Source: Adineta steineri (taxonomy: Eukaryota > Rotifera > Eurotatoria > Adinetida > Adinetidae). Taken from it: 64,000 bases of DNA. The stretch is taken from assembly GCA_905250115.1 (NCBI GenBank), contig CAJNOI010000060.1, positions 1 to 64,000 on the forward strand. Direction: 5' to 3'. The position numbers and the translations under genes are program-made. Each line of letters begins with the position of its first letter. The first letter of the stretch is position 1. The notes under the pieces were generated by a model. The model was given only the letters and a program-made list of their open reading frames with translations. It was not told where the DNA came from and ran no database searches. Shown piece after piece: positions 38,021-51,291 of the stretch.

Positions 38021-39371
38021 AAAAAGAGAGAAGAAAGTTTTTATAAAAAACAAATTGCTATTAAGGGAAAGGAAAGGAAAAACAATTGTTTTTTGTCAAT
38101 TTAAAAGATCTTGATTTTGATTTGAAATAAAACATTTATTTAAATAGTTAATGGAACAAAAATAAATGAAATCTTCATTTAGTTCCTAAAAAAAATATTT
38201 GAAAATGATAAGTTTAAAAATATTCTTGTGAATGAATTAGAATTTTCAAGTCGGTCACTACCTGAGTAAACACTGAACTTTGTATCCATAGTAGAAGCAT
38301 ATTCTAGCATTATTCTCTTTTCTAAAAGAAAGGGTTATAGGTTGGATAAAAATACTTAAAGTTTGTTTGTTTGTTCAAGTCAATCAAGTTTCAGCATTTT
38401 ATAAATCAGTAAAAACTTGTCGATGATCATCAGAAAATGATTGATCAAATATAATCGAAATCGAAGAACTCGATTCTGATGTTAGTTTTTCACATTCTTT
38501 TTAAGTGGCATTTTTTTACACAAAGAACTATTCTCCTGATATACATGTAACAGTTGAAAGTTGATTTCAACTTGTAAGTTACACGTATGTCTCTGAAGAA
38601 ATGTCGGCTACGATACAAAAAAAAACATAAGTAATAGTAGTCATAATGTACAAGATATTACTAAATAATTTATCGATACTAGAATGGAATCAAATTCAAA
38701 TATTTGTTGAAATTGAGAAAACCGAACCGATGCAGAAGGATATCTTTTATGTATTCGAAAAGTATTATTTTTGATTCGAAAACAACACATGATTACATTT
38801 TTCGATTTTTTCTTCTTTCCTGTCATACATTTTGCAATTCCTAGAAGGCATCGTTAGGCTGTGAGTTTTTCTGCTGGCCATGTCTGAATCCTTTCACACC
38901 ACCAAGATTCTGTTTTTTCCATTTAATAGAATTGTCATTTGGCCTTTTTTGGTATTATCTAAATATGGTCTATTTCAAGTGAATTATTCATATGTACAGC
39001 ACACTCCATGCATTCTCTCTTTTTCTCTTATTCTTCTTTGTCTTCATTTTCTTCTGCTATACAGGTGGGACCATCAATTTCTTTATTCATTTTTTTCTTT
39101 TTTATCTACGTAAGAAAATGAAGAAAGGACAAAAAAATGTTCACTAACATATTTGAGAGGAATAGAAAAAAAAGTGATGTGTATGTGAGAGAAAAGTAGG
39201 GAAATAAATCTATATATGAAAGAAGAGAAAGAAACAAATATATACGACTACCATCGCTCTCTCACACTTTTGAGTCGATTAAAGACTAGTCGAGACAGTT
39301 TCTATTTTTATTATTTTATTTTTGATCATTATGTTTCTATTTTTTTATAGATAAATTAAGGAAGAATTACA
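38021..39371. repeat. Repeated 5' flank of GTPase gene B
   Basis: Non-coding. From 38213 onward it matches 40883 onward (flank of gene C), and most of it matches 2130-3728. Includes the shared words around AGTTGAAAGTTGATTTCAAC and CAGCACACTCCATGCATTC. Confidence 0.75.
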
Positions 39372-40583
39372 ATGACAATGTCAAAATCTCAATGGTAAGC
39401 GATAAATTTATCATTTTGATAAAACGATGATTTCCTTTAGCAAGCAATCCTACAGATTATTGGTTGTTGGTGATGAAGGTGTTGGAAAAACAGCTTTTTC
39501 ATCAGTTAATAGTGTACGTATAGCCGAGACATCTTCTTATCTATAACTATTCAATATTTTTATTTTAGATTCTTTATTCAAGAGAATCAATAATTAATGT
39601 TTGTGGTTTTGACACCGTAAGTTTATTTCACAAGTTTTAATTGGAAACATGAATGTTTTTTAGAGAAAAAAAGAAATCAATCTCAATGGTGAACGGATCA
39701 AACTCAAACTTGTATGCCTGTTATATTTTTCGAAATTGATAAACTTCACATTTGTTTTGTGTTTTTTTCTAGTACGATGGTAGCAGTGCACAAGGTCATC
39801 GTAGCATCATAAGTAATCTTTTATCTTGATTTATTATCCGGAACCTTTTTCATTTTTATATTTAGGAAGTTTTTATAAAGCTGTACAAGGTATTTTTATT
39901 ATTTATGATACAACAAATAAAGTATGATTGAGATGTATTTTGAAAGCTTTATTTGAAATGATAATTCTTTTTTTAGGAATCATTTGAAAATTTAAAAATT
40001 TGGTTACATGACATTCATAATTATGGAAATAAACATAAACATGTGATGAAATTGATTATTGGAAATAAATGTGATTTAGCACAACAAATGGCAGTCAGTC
40101 GTGACAAAGCTATAGTAAACTATTTTTAATAATTAAAAAAAAAAAGAACATTTTATTTCCAATTAGGCGTATGTTATTCAATCAAATATTTCCATATTCG
40201 AAGTTTCGGCACGAAATTTGACTAATGTTGAATTAGCATTTAAACATATGGTTTTGAAAATTCGATCCAACTTAACACTAACAAGCAATGATCAACCTGA
40301 TCAGAATAGAGAAGCAAGTGTTTTAAAATTTGTGGCTTATATATCTGATATTGGTTCAAATGTTGCCGAACAAAATGTGAATGAACAAGGTCTTCACGAT
40401 AATACAGAAAATGAAGACGTGCAGGTTTCAACTGAAGAGCTTGATGATGTGGAACACACTGAAAGTGTAGATGAAGGTAAAGTGGAACGTGCTCAAATAC
40501 CATCATCAGACAATCAAGCAATCGAAGAAAAAGCTAAGCAGTTAGATGTTATTAGTTTTTCGAAAAACATTATAACATTATAA
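39372..40583 (+). CDS. Divergent Rab-like small GTPase B
   Basis: Eight exons: 39372-39394, 39441-39513, 39569-39616, 39664-39711, 39773-39812, 39866-39921, 39977-40114, 40167-40583; 280 aa, open throughout. It has the most Rab-like G1, G4 and G5 motifs of the three: GDEGVGKT, GNKCDLA and FEVSARNLTNVELAF (compare ETSAK plus NVEEAF). The G3 motif is YDGSS rather than DTAG, so the invariant Gly is displaced, and no switch I Thr is visible. The 120-residue C-terminal extension is acidic and lacks prenylation cysteines. A second in-frame ATG at 39378 could be the start. Its function cannot be told; guanine nucleotide binding is likely, hydrolysis doubtful. Confidence 0.85.
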
Positions 40584-42144
40584 AGTATTTTATACAAAAA
40601 GACAATTAATTAAAATATTTATCAGTTCATGTAATCTCACTTTTAACTTATCTATAACAAAGTATTACGAGTTCTTTCATTTTCTTGTTATTTCTCATTT
40701 AGAAAAAAAATAAAATAAATACGTTGAAATATATATAAATTCTAGTTCTTATAATAAAGATAAATGTGAATGTAATTGAAGAATAATCTGTATGACAACA
40801 AGAAAACATATTTTTGTGAATTTCATTGATTAGTCTCCATGAATATCTTGTGTTTATCAACTTACATCTTTAAAAAAAGGAATTTAAAAATATTCTTGTG
40901 AATGAATTAAAATTTTCAAGTCGGTCACTACCTGAGTAAACAATGAGCTTTTTATCCATAGTAGAAGCATATTCTAGCATTATTCCATTTTCTGAAAGAA
41001 AGGGTTATAGGCTGAATAAAAATGCTTAAAGTTTGTTTCTTTGTTCAAGTCAATCAGGTTTCAGCAGTTTATTAATCAGTGAAAACTTGTCGATGATCAT
41101 CAGAAAATGATTGATCAAAGATAATCGAAATGGAAGAACTCGAATCTGATATTAGGTTTTCACATTCTTTTTAAGTGGCATTTTTTTACACAAAGAACTA
41201 TTCTCCTGACATACATGTATTAGTTGAAAGTTGATTTCAACTTTTAAGTTAGATGTATGTCTCTGAAGAAACTTGAGCTACGATCAAAAAAATACATAAA
41301 TAATAGTATTCATAATGCTCAAGGTATTATTAAATAATGTATTCATACTAGAATGGAATCAAATTCAAATATTTGTTGAGATTGAAAAAATCTAACCGGT
41401 GCAGACGAATATCTTTTATACATTTGAAAAGTATTATTTTTGATTCGAAAACAACACATGATTACATTTTTCGATTTTTTCTTCTTTCCTGTCATACATT
41501 TTGCAATTCCTAGAAGGCATCGTTAGGCTGTGAGTTTTTCTGCTGGCCATGTCTGAATCCTTTCACACCACCAAGATTCTGTTTTTTTCATTTAATAGAA
41601 TTGTCATTTGGCCTTTTTTGTTAATATCTAAATATTGTCTATTTTAAGTGAATTATTCATATGTACAGCACATTCCATACATTCTCTCTTTCTCTCTGAT
41701 TGTTCTTTTTTTTCTCCTACACAGTTGGCATCTTATACTAGTTAATTTGTTTTTCTTTTTTTTTATATACGTAAGACAGTGACCAATCGGCGTCATTACG
41801 AAGAAAAAGATGAAATGAGAAAGTAGAAAGACAAATAACACATATGAACCTATATGTGAAAGGAAGACATAAAAAAACTATATTTGTCAGATGATGACAA
41901 CAGAAAAAAAAAATACATATGCAAAAACAAGAGCAGAAAAAAGGTATATGTTTAAAGGAACAGAGCCGAAAAAAAAGTATATAAGCGAGAAAAGAAAAAG
42001 AAAAAAATATATGTGACAATCGTCATCTTCTTACATTTTTGAGTAGATCAAAGACTAATCGAGGCAATTTCTATTTTTATTATTTCATTTTTGATCATTA
42101 TATTTTATTTTTTATAGATCAGTTCAGGAAGAATTACCATAGCA
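40584..42144. repeat. 3' tail of unit B and 5' flank of gene C
   Basis: The unit junction is at about 40883. The stretch from there to 42144 repeats the 5' flank of gene B closely (for example about 41450-41590 against 38780-38920) but has its own A-rich insertion at about 41850-42010. No gene. Confidence 0.7.
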
Positions 42145-43476
42145 ATGTCAAGATTTCAACGGTAAGCGATAAATTTATCATTTTGAGAAAACGATGATTT
42201 CTTTTAGCGATCAGTCCTACAAGTTATTGGTTGTTGGCGATAAACGCGTTGGAAAAACAGATTTTTCATCGGTTATTGGTGTATGTACAGCAGAGATATC
42301 TTCTATTCTATAACTATTCGATATTTCCATTTTAGAATATTTATCCAGGAGAATCGACAATTAAATTTAGTATTGGTTACAACGTTGTAAGTTGGTTTTA
42401 AAAGTTTTGATTGAAAACATTAATTGGTTTTAGAGAGAAGTAGAAATCAAACTCGATGGTGAATGGATTCAACTCACAATTGTATGTCTTACAATATGTT
42501 CCAAATTGATAAACTTCACAGTTGTTTTGTATTTTTCTTCTAGTACGATAGCAGCGGTGCAATATGTCGTGATGACATCATAAGTAATCATTTGTTCTGA
42601 TTTATTATCAAGAACCTTCTTCATTTTTGTATTTAGAATATTTTGATGGATATGTACATGGTATTTTTATAATTTATGATGCAACAAACAGAGTATGATT
42701 GACATGCATTGCGAAAACTTAATTTGAAATAATAATTCTTTTTTTAGGAATCATTTCAAAATTTAAACAAATGGTTGGATGAAATTAATAATCATAGATA
42801 TGAAGATGTGAGGAAATTGATTATTGGAAATAGATGTGGTTTAGCAGGAGAAACGGAAGTCAGTTTTAACGAAGCTAGAGTAAAGTATATTTAACAGTTA
42901 AGAAAAAAAGAACATTTTATTTTCAATTAGGAATATGGTATTCAATCAAATATTTCCATGTTTGAAGTTTCTCCACAAAATCGTACTAATGTTGAATTAG
43001 TATTTCAACGTATGATTTTGAAAATTCAATCCGGCTCAACATCAACAATCAATCGTCACCTTGGTCAGTATAGAGAACAAATTCATTTAGAATTTGTGGA
43101 TTATATATTTGATGTTGATTTAGAATTTGTGGGTATAGTTGATGTTAATTCAGATTATGCCCAACAACATGTGAATGATCAAGATTTTCATGAGAATACA
43201 GAAAATGAAAACGACCAGAGTTCGACAATAACTGAAGAGACTTCTGATATGACAGTCATTCAAAATGTGGTTGATCAAGGTCCTCATAATGATACAGAAA
43301 GTGAACACGAGCAGGTTGCGATTGAAACTGATGATAATGCTGGTGTACGACACACTGCAAATGAGGATGATGGTACATTGAAACTTGCTCGATTATCATT
43401 ACCAGAGATTCAAATAATCGAAGAGAAAGCTAAGCAATCAAATCTTATCCGTCATTCAAATTTAAACAGTATTTAG
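42145..43476 (+). CDS. Divergent Rab-like small GTPase C
   Basis: Eight exons: 42145-42161, 42208-42280, 42336-42386, 42434-42481, 42544-42583, 42637-42692, 42748-42879, 42931-43476; 320 aa, frame intact. G1 is GDKRVGKT. Switch I keeps a Thr in GESTIKFSI (compare TTIGVDF), and G3 reads YDSSG, keeping the DxxG spacing that A and B lost. The base-recognition motif is GNRCG instead of NKxD, so guanine specificity is probably lost. The C-terminal extension is the longest of the three (about 180 residues, acidic, with internal repetition of HENTENEND- and HNDTESEHE-like segments). No prenylation Cys. Confidence 0.83.
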
Positions 43477-44681
43477 ATACAAAAAGACAATTAATTAATT
43501 CATTTATCAACTTATATTATCTCGCACTTATTGTAAAGTTTATTTCTTATTCACAAAAAAAAATAAAATAAATATATCGAAATATATATAAATTCTAGTT
43601 TTTATAATAAAGATAAATGTGAATGTAAATGAAGAATAATCTATATGACAACAAGAAAACATATTTTTGTAAATTTCATTGATTAGTTGCCATGAACATC
43701 TTGTGTTTATTAACTTATATGTTTGAAAAAAGAAAAATGAGTCATTTTTTATAGATGATAAACAAAATTTAGGATTTCAAGGTAAGGTGTCTTTTATTTA
43801 AAAATGATGTTGGTGTGGGTGTGGTCGCTAGGTAAATGCAGTGTCCATATCTACATCGACCGACATCCTTAAAAAAAAGCTACAGTGAATTTTTTAAAAC
43901 CCTATTATCAAAATCCGAGTAAAAAGCCTGGTTTTTGAAACCTTTAATTTTTGCAGTATGTTTTTATTTTTGACATGAAGATCACTTTTCATTTCAATGA
44001 ACTATACATATTCGGATTCAGCGCATTAATCTGCATCGAATTACGTAGAAAAAAAATCGAAAAACAAATTTGTTTGAATTTTGCGTTGCGTCAATCTTAT
44101 AAAACTTTTCTATCTAACTATTAAAATTTCATGATTATTTATAACTTATCTTGTTCTCTACATAATAACATATATTTTCGTGTTTATTATTAAAATATCT
44201 CTATAGTTTATAATAGATTATGTTGACATACACCCAAATATTTCTATAATAAAAGTCATTTTACTCGATATATAATTCAAATGAAACTATACAATTATTT
44301 CTTATCATATTGAAAACGATAAGTGACATTCATAATAAAAAGAAGACGAAGAAAATGCAAGTCTATACTGTCATTATTTATAATATACACGTTTAATCAT
44401 TTTGAAAAGAATCACATTAGCATGATCTTGTCAGATAAATACTATTGTCAATAGATGAGTATATAAAAGCACTGAGGATAGTGAGAGATACGAATGATTT
44501 ATTCGACAGCCATGACATTAAGGTCTGTTGTTAATCATATTGAAAAATAGTAAATAAAACACATCCATATATCTATGTATAGAAAATATTGTTTGATTTC
44601 ATTCTTCATTCGAAGTTAAAAATACGCAGATATATTAAGCAAGTGCACAATATTTATTTATTTATACTATAAATATAATCA
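43477..44681. other. Intergenic between GTPase C and UNC-93
   Basis: The first about 320 bp are the repeated unit tail. A GC-richer patch (43805-43880) and the words around 43900-44100 look unlike the surroundings and could be an old mobile-element remnant, but no ends are visible. The 3' part should hold the UNC-93 promoter. Confidence 0.45.
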
Positions 44682-46973
44682 ATGACAGAATCTGAAGTTC
44701 CTGTTATACCCGAACACTTAGAAGACGCTATTTCTGACATGTAATTTATTAACAATATATGAAAAAATGAATATTTAATTAGTTTTGTTCATTATTTAGT
44801 GTTAAAGAGATTAATACAAACTCTACATCAGTTGTTGTAAAGAAATGGAGAATATGGAAAAATTTATTTGTTATTTGTATAGCGTGGGTACTTCAATTCA
44901 CTGCTTTTCACGGTAATTGTAATTAATAATATTTAATAAAGTCTATAAATTACAATAGGTATATCAAATCTTCAATCAAGTTTAAATGCCAAAGGTAATG
45001 TTGGTATGAATTCTATGGCTATCATCTATGCTTTTTTGATATTTTCTTCTGCCTTATTACCTCATCCAATGGTAACTCTAATAGGATTCTATATAAATAA
45101 TGATTTAAAACATTGTCTTTTAATTAGATGAGTATATTTGGTATGAAATGGACAATAGTAATAGGTCAATTTGGTTATCTTGCATTTGTTGTTGCAAATT
45201 TAAAACCTATACCAGCGTTAATGTATCCAGCATCTGTATTAGTAGGCCTTGGCGGTGCAGTATTATGGACGTCTAAAAATGCTTATGTAACACAGATTGG
45301 TATGCTTCATGCTGAGTCGAAAGGAAAAAAACCTGAAACAGGTGTAACACAGTTTTTTGGTATATTTTTTGCTTGTTTTCAAACAAGTAAGTTAAATTGA
45401 TTTCATTGAATAACTCATTTATTTTGTCTGACTTATTTTGCGTAGGTCAAATTTGGGGAAATCTTATTAGTTATTTAGTTTTACAACCAACTCCTAAATC
45501 AAAAACACATAATGAAATATCAACTGGTTCAGTAGTTCAAAGAATATTTATCAAAAATGTGACAAATATAACCAGCAAAGGCTATCAATGTGGTGCAGGA
45601 TTTAATGAAAAAGATTTTCATTCTGATCGTAGTGCTCCTGTATCAAAAAATTTAGTATGAATATATATATATATCTACATTTAGAAGAGAAAACAATCAT
45701 TTTATTCTATTCTTATAGGCATTTACTTTGTGTTATATTTATATTGGTCTTATAGTAGCAAGTATTGTTTTTATTGCCCTTCTATTGGATCAAAGACGAA
45801 GTAAAACAGATTCAAAAAGTAAATCTTTCTAATAAATCTATAATTATGTTAATTTCAAATTTTGGTGATTACTACGTATGTGTGTTATGTCGGAACATAT
45901 GTTATATATAGATATCGAAAGATAGACAAAGAAATTATTGTTTTGAAAATCTTGTCGTTAAGAATGTAATGCATTCTTCAAATATATAGTTTTTCGATAT
46001 AATATTGTAAACTAATTTGAAAAAAGATGATGTCATTATATAAAATACTAATATTACGAAATTTAGGTTCTATCAAAGCCCAGTTAAAAAACTCTCTTCA
46101 TCATGTGGCATCTACATTTAAACATCTAAGACATCTCAACCAAATTTTACTTATTCCATTTACTCTTTGGTCTGGTTTAGAACAACCTTACATTAGTGCA
46201 CAATTTACTAAAGTAAAAAAATATTTGAATTAAACTAACCCTTGTAAAAAAAACAGTACGAAAAAGTCACTAAAAAGTATTTTCAAAATTCTACTTTTTG
46301 AAGTAAAAAATAGTGTTTTTTAATACTTTTTTTAAACATGGGTAAGCACATGCCATTTTTTTTGTTCATTCAGGGATTTATAACATGTGCTGTTGGTATT
46401 AAATATGTTGGTCTTGTGATGATTGTTTATGGTGTATGCGATGCATTGAGTAGTTTTAGTTTTGGTCATATTGCAAAATATATCGGTCGAATGTATTGTT
46501 TAATGTTTGCTGCTTTAATTAATTATACATTAATAATAACTATGCTTTTATGGGTACCACAAGAAAATCAATTATGGGTTTTATTTATACTTGCTGGTTT
46601 ATGGGGTGTAGCTGATGGTTGTTGGCAAACTCAGAGTAAATAAATCAAAATCTAATTATACAATCAGAAGTTTTCTCTTATATTTTCACTCTTTATAGTT
46701 GCTGCTGCATATGGCACATTATTCACTGAAAATGAATCAGCATTTTCAAATTTTCATTTATGGGAATCGCTTGGATTTGTTATTGCTTATGTGTATACTC
46801 CACGTATTCGTATAAGATATGCGCATATTATTCTTCTATGTGTACTTACTTTATCAATGGTATGCTATACAATCATTGAGATTAGAGAAAAACGAAAAAA
46901 GAAAAAAGTACCTGAGGAAGAACCATCGAAATCAAAAGATGACATAGAATCCACGATTGCAACAGCTCTTTAA
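44682..46973 (+). CDS. UNC-93-like membrane protein (complete)
   Basis: Nine exons: 44682-44740, 44800-44912, 44959-45071, 45128-45386, 45446-45654, 45719-45818, 46068-46212, 46374-46635, 46699-46973; all phases match, giving about 510 aa. UNC-93 proteins are MFS-fold membrane proteins; worm UNC-93 regulates a two-pore K+ channel and vertebrate UNC93B1 traffics Toll-like receptors. Family marks include SNLQSSLN after TM1, the GLGGAVLWTSKNAYVT helix, ILLIPFTLWSGLEQPYISAQFTK, then TCAVGIKYVGLVM and GVADGCWQTQ. The N-terminus is acidic (MTESEVPVIPEHLEDAI) and the tail is Lys/Glu-rich. Its last two exons recur at 40-629, so copy 2 of the block begins inside intron 7. Confidence 0.9.
46345..46391. 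repeat. 8-bp inverted repeat, spacer in coding orientation (copy 2)
   Basis: The same arms as at 1-8 and 40-47. Here the spacer reads as the end of an intron (T-rich tract ending in CAG at 46371-46373) followed by the first bases of UNC-93 exon 8, so this orientation is the functional one. Confidence 0.95.
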
Positions 46974-47277
46974 GAAAACTCACAAAATTAGGTTTTTAAT
47001 TTTAAAATATTCTTGAATATATGTACTTTGTATTTAATTTTTAATAAAAATGTGAATTCAGTAGATATATATGCTTTCGAGATTGGGATATAATATACAA
47101 GACATTCTTTAGTTGTTACAAAAGAATATAAATATAGAATATAGTAGCGATTAGTAGAAATTATGTTGGTGAAGTTTTGATGACATACACACAAGCAAAT
47201 AATTCGTTATTCAATTAGCGGAATGAATATAGATAAAGATATACAATTGTATTAGACAGCATATAGAAAAAGCTTCA

Positions 47278-48025
47278 TCAAGACAAAAATAGTTTGATTT
47301 TTTCACGTGTATCTATTCGACAACTAGGACATGTCTTGAGTTTTTGAGCACATTCGAAACATGCAACATGTCCACATAGAAAAGCTACATTAATTAGTCC
47401 ATCCATACATATTTGACAACATTGTTTATCTTCTAGTTTTTCGATCATCTGTTCCAGTTCTTTTACTCTCTGTTCATTGATAGCTACGGCCGAGGTCAGA
47501 ATAGATGCTTGCTCGAAATTATTTGGTAACGATGGATTTTGTTCTGAAAAAAAAACAATATTAAATTCTATACAACTATTATTTTTAATTTATCATACCA
47601 TCTCCTAACCATTTATCACGCCATTGTTTATGTTCAATTGTACAACATAGTTGAGCAAAATTCTGAATAATAATTTCATGTAAACATCCAGGATTTCGAT
47701 TAGTTTTATCAACTAAAAGTAAAGCATTTTGTACAATTTCTTCAGCAGGTCTTGCTCTTTCACTGAAACTAGTTCCACGTAATTTAATTGTATGTAAATA
47801 ACTGTCACTTTGATTGTAAAGTGCTCGTCTCAAGAATTTTCTTCCTGTAAACTCTTTAAGTGTTACTAAATGAAAACTATTGAGTCCATTTAACATAACA
47901 ACATGTATTTCAGTTGGATTATTATTGGATGGAACAGCAATCCCTTGAAGTAATCGAAAATTTTGCCATTGATACAAATGATCACCAGGACGAACATCAG
48001 ATGGAGGAATATAATGAAAAAGCAT
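47278..48025 (-). CDS. LRAT-like domain / RING finger protein (copy 2)
   Basis: Exons 48025-47599 and 47543-47278, identical in plan to the gene at 934-1681. The predicted proteins appear identical: an LRAT-like region without the usual catalytic His/Cys boxes, a short coiled coil, then a C3HC4 RING at the C-terminus. It is convergent with the UNC-93 gene, 304 bp away. Confidence 0.75.
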
Positions 48026-48277
48026 CTTCTAGTAAATTAACTTTCTCTTGGTTTCGTTATTGTCATAAACAGAAACGTGTTTATTATATTTTTATTATAT
48101 ATAGGTGTATCGTTGGAAGATTCTTCTATGATATTTCCGTTATCAGATGACGAAATATTAGATAAGAAAAAACATAAATGTCAACAAACTCAGACACCTA
48201 ACTTTAGATATGCTTTCGTTGAAAGACTCTGTTGTGTTCTCACAAGGGGAGTGTTGCAATACGTAGTTTCCCACTTG

Positions 48278-48445
48278 GTTGATGATAATAGTCAAATCTA
48301 TGTGACAGATTTCGGGAATCATCGAGTAATGCGTTGGAGTACAGAAAATACAGAAGGTGAAATTATTATTGGTGAAAATGGAAAAGAAGAATTAAATCAA
48401 TTGTTTTATCCTAAGAATTTATCGTTTGATCTAATTTCTCAATGA
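48278..48445 (+). pseudogene. NHL-repeat remnant (copy 2)
   Basis: Same fragment as at 1934-2101, without differences that I can see. Confidence 0.65.
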
Positions 48446-50070
48446 TAACTTAATCAAAAAAAGAGAGCAGAACTTTTTTGATGAAAAACAAGTTTTTATT
48501 AAGGAAAAGGAAAGGAAAAACATTTGTTTTTTGTAAATTTAAAAGATCTTGATTTTGGTTTGAAATAAAACATTTATATTAAGATTTTTTTAAACTTTTA
48601 TTTAAGTAATTAATGTAACAAAAATAAATGAAATCTTTATTTAGTTGCTAAAAATACTTGTCTGAAAATGATAAGTTTAAAAATATTCTTGTGAATGAAT
48701 TAAAATTTTCAAATTGATTGAGAAGACGCAACTGTTACTTAGACAAACCCTTTTCACAATCAATAAAAAAAATTTCGCATCCAACAGAAAGAATTTTTGA
48801 GAAAAACTGTTTTTTTAATATAACAACAAATAAATTCTTTGTACTTTGTGCATTGATTATCAGAATAAAAACTATCGAAAGATTAGAAAATATTTCTGAT
48901 CTGATATGTCGATGCAGAAAAAGATTTTTTAGGAGAAAATATTAATAAAATTGTGAGTATATCGAAAGATCTCTTGCATGAGAAAACTTCTTTGTCACCT
49001 CCGTCACTACTTGAGTAAACACTGAACTTTGTATCCATAGTAGAAGCACATTCGAGCATTATTCCATTTTCTGAAAGAGAGGGTCATAGGCTGGATAAAA
49101 ATGCTTAAAGTTTGATTATCCCTCCAAGTCAATCAGGTTTCAGCATTCTATAAATCAGTAAATACTTATTGATGGTCATCAGAAAATGATTGATCGAAGG
49201 TAATTGAGATCGAAGAACTCGAATCTAATGTTAGTTTTCATGTTCTTTTTGAGTACCATTTTTTTACACAAAGGACTATTCTCTTGACATTCATGTATCA
49301 GTTGAAAGTTGATTTCAACTTCTAAGTTACATGTATGTCTCTAAAGAAACTTCAGCTACGATCAAAAACAAACATAAATAATAGTATTCATAATGTTCAA
49401 GGTATTACTAAATAATTTATCGATACTAGAATTAAATCAAATTCAAATATCTGTTGAGATTGAGAAAGTCTGATCGATGCATAAGGACATCTTTTATACA
49501 TTCGTAAATTATAATTTTTTAGTAAACAACATGATCACATTTGCGATTTCTTCTTCTTCTTTCCTGTAATACATTTTGCAATTCGTAAAAAGGCATCATG
49601 ACGGTGCAGATTTTTCTGTTCGTCATACCTGTACACTGTGGCACTATCAAGCTTCTCTTTTTTTTTCATTTATTAGAATTATCACTTGGACCTTTTTGTT
49701 AATATCTAAATATTGACTATTTCAAGTGAATTATTCATATGTACAGCACATTCCACATATTCTCTCACTCTTTTTCTCTGATTGTTCGTTTTCTTCTTCT
49801 ACTCAGGTGACACTTTTTGTTTTTTATTATTATTTTTTTATAAACGTAAGACAATGCAGTAGAGATGTCTTTCGTAGACAGATCATTCGCATCCACTGCT
49901 CCTATTAACTATTATATTGATTGTATTTCTAAAGAATTATTCAGAAGCGAAGACTATTAACTTTTGAGTTGATCAAAGACTAAGAGAGAAATTTTCTATT
50001 TTTATTATTTCATTTTTAATCATTATGTTTCTATTTTTTATAGATATATTCAGGAACAATTATCGTGGCA
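48446..50070. repeat. Repeated 5' flank of GTPase gene A (copy 2)
   Basis: Partner of 2102-3728 with a handful of substitutions and two 1-bp homopolymer indels (around 48760-48870 and 49650-49670). Non-coding. Confidence 0.7.
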
Positions 50071-51291
50071 ATGCCAATACCTCAACAGTAAGCGATATAT
50101 TTATCATTTTAAGAAAACGATGGTTTCTTTTAGCAATCATCCTTACAAATTGTTGGTTGTTGGTGATACAGGTGTTGGAAAAACAGCTTTTTCATCAGTG
50201 AATAGTGTATGTATAGCAGAGATATCTTCTATTCTATAACTATTCGATATTTTCTTTAGAAACTGAATTCAGAAGAATGGTACATTGATTTAGGAAGCTA
50301 CAAAGTCGTAAGTTGATTTTAAAAGTTTTAATTGGAAACATGATTTTTTTTAGAGTAAAATAGTAATCAATCTCAATGGTGAGCAGATCAAACTCATGAT
50401 TGTATGTCTTTCATTTTACTCGAGATTGATAAACTTCACATTTGTTTTGTATTTTCTTTTAGTGCGATATGAGCAGTGCAGAATGTGATCGTAGCATCAG
50501 AAGTAATCTTTTCTTTTGATTTATTATCAAGAACCTCCTTCATTTTTGTATTTAGGAAGTTTTTATAAAGTTGTAGACGGTATTTTTATTCTTTATGATT
50601 CAACAAACAGAGTATGATTGACATGTATTTCGAAAACTTAATTTGAAATAATAATTCTGTTTTTAGAAATCATTTCAAAATTTAAACAAATGGTTGCATG
50701 AAATTAATAATCATGGAGCCAAACATGTGACGAAATTGATTATTAGAAATAAATGTGATTTAGCAAGACAAAAGGCAGTTGGTTTTCACGAAGCTAGAGT
50801 AAAGTATATTTAATAATTAAGAAAAAAAAGAACATTTTATTTTCAAATAGGAGTATGGTATTCAATCAAATATTTCCATGTTTGAAGTTTCTCCACAAGA
50901 TCGTACTAATGTTAAATCAGCACTTGAACATATGATTTTGAAAATTCGATCCAACTTAAAACTAACAAACAATGATGAACCTGATCATGATAGAGAAGAA
51001 ATTGTTTTAAAATTTGTGCCTTATATATCTGATATTGGTTCAAATGCTGTCGAACAACATGTAAATGAACAAGGTCTTCATGATAATACAGAAAATGAAA
51101 ACGACCGGATTTCGGCTGAAGAGAGTGATGATGCGACACACACTGGAAATGTGGATGAACGTGAAATGGAACGTGCTCAAATACCATCATCACACAACCG
51201 AGCAGTTGAAGAGAAAGCTAAGCAACCAAATGTTTTTAGTGTTTCAAAAACATTGAAAAGAATTTTTTCACGTAAAAAGACAATTAATTAA
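50071..51291 (+). CDS. Divergent Rab-like small GTPase A (copy 2)
   Basis: Exons 50071-50087, 50134-50206, 50260-50307, 50354-50401, 50463-50502, 50556-50611, 50667-50798, 50851-51291. The protein differs from copy 1 at one site that I can see: Glu replaces Gln in the acidic tail (NVDEREMER), from C to G at the position matching 4815. The motif state is as in copy 1: G1 and G4 kept, G3 glycine missing. Confidence 0.85.

Larger units (their letters stand above)
38213..43799 (+). repeat. Tandem duplication of the Rab-like GTPase unit (B and C)
   Basis: Two direct units of about 2.7 and 2.9 kb: 38213-40882 and 40883-43799. Each holds a 5' flank of about 1.2 kb, an eight-exon GTPase gene and a 3' tail. 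Unit B lost the last about 80 bp of the tail where unit C begins, which marks the junction. Units around gene A (1934-5283 and 48278-51625) belong to the same family but are separated from C by the UNC-93 and LRAT/RING genes. Confidence 0.85.

Noticed and set aside
43800..44100. Possible mobile-element remnant
   Set aside because: Composition differs from neighbours, but there are no inverted repeats, target-site duplications or coding traces.
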